From: Lagopus muta
Taxonomy: Eukaryota; Chordata; Aves; Galliformes; Phasianidae
Direction of reading: 5' to 3'
DNA length: 64,000 nucleotides
NCBI RefSeq assembly: GCF_023343835.1
Contig: NC_064472.1
Span: 43,533,799-43,597,798 of the forward strand
Below the pieces are notes generated by a model. That model was not told where the DNA came from. It ran no database searches and worked only from the letters and a program-made list of their open reading frames with translations. Of this stretch, positions 35,091-45,677 are shown piece after piece (position 1 is the stretch's first letter; each line of letters begins with the position of its first letter). The position numbers and the translations under genes were made by a program.

Positions 35091-38000
35091 AAGTACAAAA
35101 ATTCTGATGCCTTTCTGGACTCCCTCCATCCTCAGTGATGTTCTATTAGTTGTCTTCCCACAGCTGTGCATCCCTGTAAGTACCAGTAGTGATCTAGATG
35201 TGTAGCATGAAAATTACTTCTTCTTAACCACAAAACAGTCTTAACAATCCTAAATCCTTCCATGCAAATAAATTAGAACCTAATCTTAGCTGGTGGGAGG
35301 GCCTGGTGCACAGTTAAGAGTGCCCTCACTGCAGGTCCTCTTTTGGAGAGTGCAGTGGAACCAGTTACCACTGAGGGTTTAGAACAATAGAATTCAGTGC
35401 TTCAAAGAAGTGTCAAGTAGCCTAAAGCGATGCAGATAGAATGCTTTGTAGTTGTGACATGCACAGGTAGGGACTTGGACAAATTTAACTTCCATTTGGC
35501 ACACGATCCCTTCCTCAGAAGGGAAAGCACGTTTTCCTCAAAGTCTGTTGGGATTTTTCTCTGTACAACCGTGGGATTCTGTTCATAACAGCAAGGCAAA
35601 CTACAGTGGCAGTGCTGAAGCCATGGTAGATGCAGATGCTTATCGTTCTTTAAACACAGTGACAGATAGATACAGATATGTGGCACAAAGTGACAAGAGC
35701 TTGGTGGCTGTGAAACACAAGCATGGATGTCTATTCCCAGAAGCGAAACAGGTGACAGCAGCTCAGGTCCCACTCTTTCCATCTTTATGCTTTATCTGCT
35801 ACTGCTGAAAATATGTCTGTGGATGCAATGAGAGCAACACCAGTGACACTATTGATATAACATCAGAAAGCAGATTTTCTTCTGAATGTGCAGTGACGCA
35901 CACAGGATGACAGTGTGCACAGTTTAACAAAGCACACAGACTGTTCTAGTTGAATAAGTTTTCAAGCATCCTTGTAATTCTTTCCCTCAGACACATGAAC
36001 CTTTACTTTTCTTTCTGATGTAAATTACCTTATTATTAGTAATATGACATTTTATAAGTGAGAGAATATGTGTATTAAAACTAAAAGAACTTGAGATGCA
36101 GAATTTACTGTGCTCAGTTGCAATCAGTTTATGATAAATAGAGGATGCTTTTACTATGTTTATTTACATTGTATTTAGTCTTGAAATGTTAATTTCAGAG
36201 CTCTGTACAACTACTCACTCGTTAAAAAAAAGCTATGTAATCCTTTTCTTTGGTACAATTATCTTCACATGAAAGCGTGTCTATTCTTCAGAATTAAAAC
36301 TTTTTCGTAACAGCAGTCAGATGAGAATCTGATAATGACAGATAAATGACTAGAAGTGAAACACATGCCAGCAGAAACACACAGGGAGAAGTAATAATCT
36401 TTGCTGGGAAAAAAAAAATGTCTTTAGTCCGGAAAAAGGCAGAGTGGAAGTGGCTCTTTTCCTGCAGTTATAGATAACAGTAATAGTAATAATGGTGATT
36501 ATGATGATGTTTTACACGGAGCCCAAAGTGTGGAAGTAAAACTAAGTTTTCACAAGTTCACGATTTCACGTTGCAGAACCATTTGTACTTCTTGCAAATG
36601 CGAGGCAGCTGGCCTGGGTGTTTTGAAGGCAGAGTGGTGAGCAGTATGCATTTATAATCAAATGCAATATGTGCGTAGATAATTAATCTGGAGCAATTGG
36701 TATCTAATGAATTCGTACTCTAGCCTGCTATGCAACTTCATCATATGCCCATACCCCAGTGTATTCACTGTTATATTTTGGAGATGTTAGTAATAGTCAC
36801 CAAAAACACTCTTGTTCTCTGGTGAGTCATTTGGACGTTAGACCTCAGTGTGAAAAGCTGTGGTTGTTCTCATGCTATTGTTGGGAAATATGCAATTGAC
36901 ATACAGCAAATGTTGATTGCATTGTCCTGAAAACAAGGCCTCTCCCACAGGTTTTCATAAAGTGTGTAAGCATTTTCTGTCAGTATTGCTTTGCATGATT
37001 AGAGATACAGTTCTCTAAATATTCCTTTTGTGCAGATGTTTGATTCCCCACAAAAGCATTGGCTTTAAAAATGTAAATATTGCCACACATATTTACTCAG
37101 CATCTTGACAGTTCCCTTTATTTCTGGAAATGAAGTTCCTCACATTTTATTTCTCCTCTCCTTCCTACTGCATGCACAGTGCAAACTGAGAACACGTTTG
37201 TTTTTGTTTCTGTTTTATTCTACACTGCTGCAGCATACAACAAGCAATTTGTGTTTATAGTCAGTGTTACGCTGTTCTCTAGCTGTACTGACTTCGGTTG
37301 TGCCAACATAGGATCATGAAAAGTGTGCTGCCTCAAGTGCACGGGTGCATCTCACCTATAAAAGCTATATTTATGTCACAGTCTGTACAACTAATCGAGG
37401 AAATGTACAACATGCATTTCCTCATAATCTCAGTTTTGCCGTTCTTTTAAGTGTACACAACAAGTGTAGTCACCACAGCATCCATCTTTTCACTGTAAAC
37501 TAAACTTTACAATGACGAGGTATTTTGGAAAACTGCTTCAAACACCAAAACCCACAGATATCATAATTAATATGATCTTCCTGAAATAAATAAAAATTCT
37601 CAATTATTTGAATGCAAAGATTGTGTACTGTGGAAACTTTACATATTTAAATCCATCCCCAGAATCTCACTTATGTTGTCATGCTAAGTATGTTCCAATT
37701 TAAAATACCTGATTACTTTAAAAATTGTAGTACATTAACAGTAAGAGTTGCAATAGAAAACTGGACTTTAAAGTATTTTCTTCTTTATGTCTCTTTTAGC
37801 ATAGTAACTTCTAGCTTTGTTTTCTATTAGAGAGTAGGCATTTATAAGTTTGATTCTAAACCAATTGCTGGATGTTTGAACAGCAGCTTTTAAAGAATAG
37901 CAGTACAACAACACCAGAAATGTCTGAAATCTAGTCTTATTAAAGGAAGTAGAATTAATCATTTTTAAAAGGATTCATTATGAAATTCAAGAAGATGTAT

Positions 38001-38096
38001 GATAATTTATTTTGAGCTCAGCAGCAATTTGTATCGGCTCGTGACTCTTCCAATAGAACAGGATTTAATCCTTTGCATCCTACATGCTGTTATCTG
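35091..38096. other. Noncoding AT-rich stretch
   Basis: Three kilobases without a recognisable gene, LTR or LINE. Open frames lack domains. An AATAAA on the minus strand at 38006-38011 could serve the Topors-like gene. Confidence 0.55.
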
Positions 38097-38245
38097 CCAC
38101 CTGGATGCCCCGTCCTGGGAGGTGTTCAAGGCCAGGTTGGATGGGGCCTCAGGCAGCCTGATCCGGTGTTATGTGTGGAGGTTGGTGGCCCTGCCTGTGG
38201 CGGGGGGGTTGGAGATTCGTGATCTTTGAGGTCCCTTCCAACCCG
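38097..38245 (+). mobile_element. CR1 3' fragment just below the Topors-like gene
   Basis: GGATGCCCCGTCCTGGGAGG to TTTGAGGTCCCTTCCAACCC is a CR1 3' end in plus orientation. It ends about 60 bases from the stop codon of the minus-strand Topors-like gene, so it probably lies in that gene's 3' UTR. Confidence 0.8.
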
Positions 38246-38306
38246 TTGTTGGCTGTGCCCCAGCTGCAGGCCCGGCCCTGTTCTCGCCAGCTGCTGGGGC
38301 GGTGTC

Positions 38307-39191
38307 CTAGTGCTGCCGGCGGGGTGGCCTCTTGGCAGGAGGTGCAGAGGCCTCAGAGTTGCGGGCCCTCCTCTTCGGAGCTCGCCGAGGCGCCCTGTAT
38401 GAGCGCTGCGTGGCCCTGCTGGTGCTGGAGGGACCTGGCGCTGCCTCCCCCGGCTCCTCCTGGGCTGCTGCTTGGCCGGTCCGCAATGGAGCCGGGATGG
38501 ATGGAGGCTGGCTGGGACCCTCCTCGTTGTCTTCCATGGTGCTGCTGGAGGGCTGTGGGCCGGGATGGGGATTCTGTGCACCACGGGCAGCTGCGGGGCT
38601 GCCCTGCTGTCTTGTGGCAGCATGGGAGGCCTCGGGGCCAGGCAGACGTGGCACCGGCCCGTTGCACACCTGTGCAGCTTGCGCAACAAGCCGTTGCACA
38701 AAGCTGGCAGCCCGGCTTTGCAGGAAGCTGAATAGCCAGAAAGTCAGAGCTCTCTGGTTCAGGCCAAAGAAGCACAGGCCAGAGATGACTTGGCGCTGTG
38801 CTGCAGAGGCTGCCCTGTGGTCAGACCCAAAGAGCCGACTCAGCTCCTGGCGCAGCCAGGGCAGCAGGGGCCGGAGCACAGCCGGAGTCTGGCGGGAAAC
38901 AGATGGCCAGGTGGGCACCGCCCCTGTTTGCTCTTGAGCCGGCGTTGTGTGGTGGGCTGCTGTTCCGGCCCTCTCCTGCTGTCCGACGACAAACTCTTCA
39001 AAGTTGTCGTCCGCACGCACGGAGTGCAAGATGGACTGCACCCTGCGTTTGCAGAGGGGGCACGTGGGCCTGCTCTCAGCCCACCGCTGGATGCAGCCAA
39101 AGCAAAACTGGTGCAGGCACGGCATCACGTAGCTGGCGTCATCCATGGTGTCCAGGCAGATGGGGCAGCGACGGTCCAGCTCGGTGGCCAT
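38307..39191 (-). CDS. Topors-like RING E3 ubiquitin ligase, short form
   Basis: The product is 294 residues with a complete C3HC4 RING at residues 9-47 (C9, C12, C25, H27, C30, C33, C44, C47). The segment SILHSVRADDNFEEFVV right after it is the TOPORS hallmark. TOPORS is a nuclear E3 for ubiquitin and SUMO of about 1,000 residues. This protein is far shorter and lacks the long RS-rich part, ending in a basic tail (RAPKRRARNSEASAPPAKRP). I chose the ATG at 39191 because the MATELDRRCPICLD start fits the family and a splice-acceptor-like CCCACCACAG lies just upstream. The same frame is open to an ATG at 39248. A possible polyadenylation signal lies at 38006-38011. It may be an expressed family member; expression is not shown by sequence. 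Confidence 0.8.
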   Translation of the reverse strand: MATELDRRCPICLDTMDDASYVMPCLHQFCFGCIQRWAESRPTCPLCKRRVQSILHSVRADDNFEEFVVGQQERAGTAAHHTTPAQEQTGAVPTWPSVSRQTPAVLRPLLPWLRQELSRLFGSDHRAASAAQRQVISGLCFFGLNQRALTFWLFSFLQSRAASFVQRLVAQAAQVCNGPVPRLPGPEASHAATRQQGSPAAARGAQNPHPGPQPSSSTMEDNEEGPSQPPSIPAPLRTGQAAAQEEPGEAAPGPSSTSRATQRSYRAPRRAPKRRARNSEASAPPAKRPPRRQH

Positions 39192-39203
39192 GCTGTCCAG
39201 CTG

Positions 39204-39850
39204 CTGTGGTGGGCAGGAGAGCAAAGGGGATGAGGGGCTGCTCCTCACCGCGTTGCTGCAGCTGCAGGGGTCACGCTAGGAAAGGAAGAGAGGCCACGGT
39301 CACTCGCTGGCCCCGTCAGCGGAGGAACGAGTGCTCGGGTCCCTCAGGAAGGAAACCCTCCCAGTGGGCTGCCCAGGCTGAGGCGTCCCCTTACCGGTTC
39401 CCTTTGCTGCTGCGGCCTCCTGGGTGCCCCGGCTGCCTGAGCCAGGCAGGGCAGGGAAGAAGCTGTGGTGGCTCTGGGGACGAGCACTGAGAGCGGCTGT
39501 CGGCAGCTCCCAGAGCACGAGACCAGCACCAAGGCTATCCTTGCTGCTCGCTCCAAGCCTCACGGACACGCTCGGCTGGAGTGCAGGCACAAGCCAGAGT
39601 GAGAGACTCTGTGCCCGGCTACAGGCAGTGAGGGCCAAGAGGTCACAATCCCTCACGGAGGGTGTCAGTGCCAGTGATGTCACAACGGGCGAGCGTCATC
39701 TGCAGCGCTCCAACCCCAGCAATGGCGTTCGGGTTTTCCGTGGTGCCTCTCTCTGTTCCTTTCCCTACATCAAGTATGGTCACTGTCAGAATTTTGCAGC
39801 AGTGTTCAAGGCTTTGAGTGAAGCTTCTCAGTACCCTGCTTCTTCATGAG
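39204..39850 (-). promoter_or_regulatory. GC-rich upstream region of the Topors-like gene
   Basis: This region is clearly richer in G and C than its surroundings. A splice-acceptor-like site lies about 12 bases before the chosen start, and a TGACATCA element (CRE-like) lies near 39675-39682 on the minus strand. It probably holds 5' UTR, a small intron and the promoter. No TATA box was identified. Confidence 0.35.
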
Positions 39851-40049
39851 CTATACACCCATTATTAAAATGACTGTGTTGATGTATGTTTATCATTTCC
39901 TGTCATCTCCTCATTACTTGCTTTCAGCAGTGAGCCCACTATGTCAGCCCCTGTGCTTATGTTCCTCATCCTTTATCAAGCCACCCATCCAGTTTTCTGT
40001 AGTGTTCTGCAGGACTCTCTGGCTTTTGGAGGGCAGACTTTGTACTGCT

Positions 40050-40470
40050 GGGGTGGTGTTCTAGTGCTGCCAGCGGGGTGGCCTCTTGGCAGGAGGTGCA
40101 GAGGCCTCAGAGTTGCGGGCCCTCCTCTTTGGAGCTCGCCGAGGCGCCCTGTGTGGCCCTGCTGGTGCCGGAGGGACCTGGCACTGCCTCCCCCGGCTCC
40201 TCCTGGCCTGCTGCTTAGTCGGTCCGCAATGGAGCCGGGATGGATGGAGGCTGGCTGGGACCTTTACCAAGGGCAGCGGTTGAGGGGACAGGAAGCTCCT
40301 CCTCCTCACTGTCTTCCCTGTGCTGCTGAGCTGCCCTCGTTCCCTGTGGCAGCATGGGAGGCCCAGACGTTGCACCCCCCATTGCACAGCTGCACAGCTT
40401 GGACAGAGACACAGCTGTCTTACAAAGCTGGCAGCCTGGCTTCGCAGGCTGTGTCCAGCCAACCACAAAA
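40050..40470 (-). pseudogene. Truncated tandem copy of the Topors-like gene
   Basis: The sequence repeats 38300-38750 closely on the same strand, including the identical C-terminal tail (APRRAPKRRARNSEASAPPAKRPPR-QH). It has a short extra segment (near 40260-40310) and stops before the RING: no RING cysteines are found upstream to 41.4 kb. The frame 40061-40468 stays open for 135 codons. It lies about 1.7 kb upstream of the intact copy, which suggests a local duplication with loss of the 5' half. Confidence 0.8.
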
Positions 40471-42488
40471 ATATATACCTTTCCTCCCCCCTCTCCCCAC
40501 CTCCCCAACCAATTTTTGCATTTGATCTTTTCTGTAAATCCTATCTTTTTAAACCAGATACAAGATTCTTCTGGCTGGTCATTTCTTCTGACAAGCAGCA
40601 GAAACATCTGCTAAATGAACACTGAAAAATGTGTTATTATTAAAGCTGAAATCCAGTTAAATTTCAGTACTCAATTAGGTTTCGGTTAAGTTGTTCCACA
40701 GTTAGACCATGTCTCGAGTTCTCTTTTTTTTACCTTTTTTCCTGCTCCAAAAATCTTCCTTTTCATATTTATATCTCTCAAAGTTTTCATTTCCCTACGG
40801 TACATAATTAGCCTGTTCATCTGACTAAACACTAATACCTATTGTAGATGAATCTTCTTCATGTTTACAGTTTCCATGCTTGCTTCTAGAGCCCATCTAT
40901 TATCTTTAATCATCTACATCACTGCAGTAAAAACAAAAACAAAAACACAAAACAACACAGAAGTTTAAATATATAATCAGCAATATTTTTTTTTTTTGAA
41001 TTCACATACCAGTGAGCATTTAAAAGGACTCAAAATATCAAATGAGCATTCACAGAAATGATATCCACATTTTTAAAGAAAACGTCCTTGACAAAACATA
41101 AAAAAAGAATTGTCTTTTTTTTTTTTTTTTTTTTAATGCTGTTATCCAGGTATGTCTTAGGTCTCTGAAGCAGATAGGAAGATGAAATTTTAACAAGTAG
41201 TTGTTCTACCAGCCTTGCATATTTAGGATATATGTTTAATAGATATTTCACAATCACAATGACAATTCATTTTTGCAAAGCTACTTCAAGCTTCTCATCA
41301 ACTGGATTAAATATGATTCAGCAGAGGCACCCATCCAAAATATTTTTCAACTTAAAGCTAACTTTCGAATTCACAGTACAAACCAATTAACCATGTAAGC
41401 AAAATAAGTCATTCCTGTTTCCAAGCAGTTCACTGAATAGCTGCATAATTCAAGTTTAAACTAACAGATTGTCAGTGCACACATTGTTCTGCTTAGAGCA
41501 ATTTCCACTGAAGCCAGCAAGAGCTTACCTTTAAAAGTTTTTCTTACAAGTATGATTTTATTAAGATTCATTCCATATTGGCAGGAAATTCATTAATTTT
41601 CATGGTTACAAAATTAATATTACTTGTGAAAATAATGAAAGTGTGCTGAACTAGAACATATGTTTCAAGACAGAAAATAAATACTAAGAAGAATCTTTGT
41701 TTCAGCTTAAATCCTTCATTCACAATCTCCTGTTGTCTATCTAAATGTGAACCAGAGGTTTTTGAAGCCAGAAGAAAAAAAAAAAAAAAAATTGTTTTCT
41801 TTCCAGTTTTTTTTTTTCTGGTGTTTTATTCAGAAAGCTACTGGTGTCAGATCATTTGTGTTTGCACAATCACTTTTATTTACTCCACCTAGGAAAGATG
41901 TCTACACAAGTCCAGTTTGGAAGGGAAAAATAAGTGTTGTATAGACTTACAGAAAATTTCCTGTAAGGATGATTAGAAATTGTGAGGAAAAAACATTATT
42001 AAAAAGGCTGAATAATTATCTCAGAATTCAATCCAAGTGACCCACATGCAGGCAGAGATTTGGGCATTCCAGAGGTCACTGCCTCTTTCATAACGCAATT
42101 TTGCTAATGCTGACTTCTTACCTTTGGCTTTCTCTGCAAGTAATTATTTTGAGTAATAGTGCTTTCAGCCTATGCACATAAAGACATCATCAGATATACC
42201 ATTCAAGGGGGAAGGCATGATCTAGCCTCCCATCACTGTATTTTTTTTAGAAATATATGAAAACAAATCCACAGGACAACTTACTATTTTTATAACAAAT
42301 GGTGAAGGAGGGGAGGACATTCCAAACAAGTTGTTCCAAATATGAGGTCTGAATTCAGTGATAGCTATAGAGAGGAAGTATCACTTAATGGAAACTTTTA
42401 CTCTGGGGAGGCAAGATGCCATGGGATACCCTCATTTACAGAGCAGGATAGTATGAGTGTCATACTGTAGTCGTAGTATCCACCACAG
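40471..42488. other. Noncoding AT-rich stretch
   Basis: No gene was recognised. There are long T-runs at about 40985-40997 and 41117-41134, and an A-run near 41774-41791. Confidence 0.55.
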
Positions 42489-42550
42489 CAGGAGGATTGG
42501 AACTAGATGTCTTCAAGGCCCTCTGCAATCTAAACTATTCTGATTCTACA
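42489..42550 (+). mobile_element. CR1 3' end fragment
   Basis: AGGAGGATTGGAACTAGATG to ACTATTCTGATTCTAC resembles the last 60 bases of a CR1 in plus orientation. Confidence 0.55.
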
Positions 42551-44081
42551 GTTATTCCTACAGTTCCTATAGTTATTACCAGATAATGATCTTAGTGAGG
42601 TGCTCTTCCCACTCCATTGACTGGGGAGGAATCAAAGTAAGAGATTAATAGGAGGCACTTTGCATGACAAAATTAGGTGGTGTGAATTCCACCTATTCTC
42701 TAAAGATGACACACCTAGTGAAATAATGAACACTAATAGCTGTGATCAGAATTGACTTTGGAATCATAAGTTGATTAGCAAAGATTGTGTGCTTTATATA
42801 TATTCGTAGTATCATTCAAGGGTTTTGTTTTGTTTTTTATTGTTTTTGTTTTGTTGGCTGCCTGCCAACTCACAGGTACTCTCTTTGAAGTCTCCCATAA
42901 AAAATAAAAATAAATATATATAAATAAATATGTATAAATATACAAAAAGTGATTAATTTCACACTCTAATAGATGGTATTTTTTAGATTGCACAGTATCC
43001 ATCTTTTTTCCAAGACCAAAAGTAAATTTCTGCAGTCATGCACAAAATGCCAAATGTTTATTTTCTTACAGTAGGTAGCTTTCACAACTCATTAACTTTC
43101 ATCAGCCACAACTTTCAGTTGCAGTCCAAGATGTATCTTCTTTGAACTTCACTATTATCTTGTCTGTAGACTGTGTTAGCCATCTCCAGCTAATTATCTC
43201 CTTTCTGCTGTCACAGAAAGACCTACTATACAGTAGAGCCTTAATATTTTTGCAGATCAGCTATTATATGCTCTCACCCTCTGCAACAACAACCCACATT
43301 GAATTGACTTTCTACCTCCATTACACTTGCTGGTAATTAAATGCTTTCCACTTACTTGTGTACCTGAAGAGTTTTCTTTCACAGCTGACCAAGCATCTGT
43401 TTCACATATTGAGTAAGTCAATGCACAGAGGTGCACAATTTATTTGATCAGTTTTCCACTCTGGAGACATAATCTATGTTACACTTCTGTACCCACACAG
43501 TGACCGAGTATCATAAGTTATTGCAGAAGGCATTCCAGTACAGCAGTAATTTCTGCAAGATTATTGTAGTTCTTCATGCCTCTAATGTTCTTGCCTATGT
43601 TCTGCTTTAGAATTGGTGGGTGGTACTCACCTCAGATTTCAGAGTTTTCATACCTGCCAACATTCATGCCAAATTCAAGCTGGTCATCCCTGCATTATTA
43701 CCTTCCAAAATTCCACTGTAGTTATGGCTTCCACCTACAGTAGCAGTGATAAATGAACCACACAGTCCAAAGTAACTGTTTGTCTCTTACTTCAGTTATA
43801 TTACATTTAAGAGATCAGTTTTGACTTCAATTATGTGTCATCATTTACTCTATGTTTTCTAACTCCAGTCTAATTTATTTTTGATACAGCCATTGCTTAT
43901 TATTTCTTTACTTATAGATAGCTAAGGTGGCTTTGTAATTTTCCCCTAATCAGTAACTCCCCATTAACTGCCACCACACCTCAGCTGAAAGTTTACCTAT
44001 GGAGGATGCTGGAATGAGGTCCATCTCAATCTTTTGGCATTTAGCAGAAGATTGCAAAAGGAGGTCCTCCCTTCGCAGGCT
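42551..44081. other. Noncoding AT-rich stretch
   Basis: No gene was seen. A low-complexity A/T segment lies at 42898-42945. The segment at 43990-44080, next to the candidate ORF above it, may carry a third degenerate copy of that ORF's repeat. Confidence 0.5.
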
Positions 44082-44285
44082 TCATTTTCTCACCTGCCTT
44101 GCTCGTCCATTCAGCCTTGGACGTTTTGCAGGAGTTTCCAAAAGAAGGCTGTCATCTTCCGGGCTAACTTTCCTCTTGCGCCTCAGCCTCACAACTTCAT
44201 CCAGCCTCAGATGTTTGGCTGGAGGCTCCCAGTTGAGGCAGGACCTTCCTGCTTTTCTCTTAGCGTGGAGCATCATGTCATGCAT
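44082..44285 (-). CDS. Small candidate ORF with basic PAK repeats
   Basis: This 67-codon frame starts 52 bases below a TATA box. It encodes two related basic units: one with PPAKHLRLDEVVRLR and the next with TPAKRPRLNGRARQ, each preceded by KRKA or KRKV. Such patches look like nuclear localisation signals. Near its end, GGCAGGTGAGA forms a good splice donor (about 44087), so the ORF may be a first exon. A weaker third unit may follow at 43990-44080. No family was recognised. It may be a small nuclear protein gene, a pseudogene or chance; the TATA, ATG and donor in sequence are the support. Confidence 0.35.
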   Translation of the reverse strand: MHDMMLHAKRKAGRSCLNWEPPAKHLRLDEVVRLRRKRKVSPEDDSLLLETPAKRPRLNGRARQVRK

Positions 44286-44336
44286 CCTTTGCCATTACCA
44301 GCACAGCACCCAACAGTCAGCAGCCTTGGCCTGAAG

Positions 44337-44343
44337 CTTTATA
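44337..44343 (-). promoter_or_regulatory. TATA box of the candidate small gene
   Basis: TATAAAG on the minus strand lies 52 bases upstream of the ATG at 44285. A CCATTGG (CCAAT box) lies about 140 bases further upstream, at 44477-44483. The spacing to the start codon suits a short leader. The match may be fortuitous. Confidence 0.35.
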
Positions 44344-44960
44344 GCATCTGTTGTGCTCCAAGAATCCATGGCAACGGGTGGCGTGGTCTCCCTATATCAC
44401 CACCTGCTAGGCAGTTCTCAGAGCATCCCACTGCCTCTTCCTCGGGTCCAAACTCCAACAGCTTCTCTAGGAGAAGCCAATGGGTAACGGTGTTGCTAGG
44501 GTTCCTCAGGAGCAGGTAGACACAGCTATGCACTGCTCTCTCCTGAATGAGCAACATTCTCCAGTGTGGCTCTCAGGTTTGCACACTGGGATGCAAACCA
44601 CATCATCAGGGCCCATAGGCTTCTCTCCGTCCTCTTTCTCAACTGTTGCCTGACACAATGGATTGAGTTTACATGCCAAGGTTTTGCAGCCGGACTGTCC
44701 TCTGTGAGAAGGGTGAGCTTAGGTAGAGACAGCGTCCAAAGAAAAGCAAAACATGTGCCATGATACCTTCACACCAAGAGGGGACCATGTATATACAGGC
44801 TGCATGAAACACAACCTTCAAAATGGTATTTCACAGCACCACAACAGCACCTGGATGGAGTAAAGGGCTGTAAATACTGCACTGGCATAGAACAAAACAG
44901 ATGAAAATAAATCCAAACCAACAATATTCCTCTGATCTCCATCAGAGATCAGAGCTCATT
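44344..44960. other. Upstream flank of the candidate small gene
   Basis: Moderately GC-rich, with open frames but no recognisable domain. A minus-strand frame at 44339-44557 has no known relatives that I recognise. Confidence 0.4.
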
Positions 44961-44984
44961 CCATCATACTGTAACAGCGGAACA

Positions 44985-45677
44985 AGTCCAAGACCTCCTC
45001 ATGAAACTGAATGTCATCTCCCTGGACTTGTGAAAGGCCTTTGAAAAGGCTTTATGGTCTCTAACCATATCCTTCTGTCTAAACTGGGCTGCATTAAAAA
45101 AGGGTGGCCAGCAGGGAGGGGGAGGTGATTGTCCCCCTCTACTCAGCTCTTGTGAGGCCCCATCTGCAGCACTGCGTCCAGGCCTGAGGCCCCCAGAACA
45201 GGAAGGATGTGGAGCTCCTGGAGCGGGTCCAGAGGAGGGCACTGAGATGATCAGTGGGCTGGAGCACCTCTCCTCTGAGGAAAGGCTGAGGGAACTGGGA
45301 TTGTTTAGCTTTGGAAAGAGAAAGTTCTGGCAAGAGTTCATTGTGGCCTTCCAGTACTTGAAGGGAGCATAGAAACAGGAGGGAGAATGGCTGTTTACCA
45401 GGGTGGATAGTGATAGGACAAGGGGAATGGTTTTACACTGAGGCAGGGGAGGTTTAGGTTAGATATTAAGAGGAAGTTTTTCACACAGAGGGTGGTGACA
45501 CACTGGAACAGGTTGCCCAAGGAGGTTCTGGATGCCCCATCCTTGGAGGCATTCAAGGCTGGATGTGGCTCTGGGCAGCCTGGTCTGGTCGTTGGTGACC
45601 TTGCACGTAGCAGGGGGTTGAAACTCGATGATCACTGTGGTCCTTTTCAATCCAGTCTATTCTATGATTCTATGATT
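44985..45677 (+). mobile_element. CR1 LINE 3' fragment with internal deletion
   Basis: The left 75 bases match an upstream RT part (GGCCTTTGAAAAGGCTTTAT, the KAFD region). Then, after a jump, the ORF2 tail and 3' UTR follow to 45677, ending in TTCTATGATTCTATGATT. The part from 45060 on is nearly the same as 60025-60590, so both belong to one CR1 subfamily. Confidence 0.88.

Noticed and set aside
38798..39490. A 230-codon plus-strand open frame over the Topors-like gene
   Set aside because: It is antisense to the RING-coding frame in GC-rich DNA, where long shadow frames are expected.
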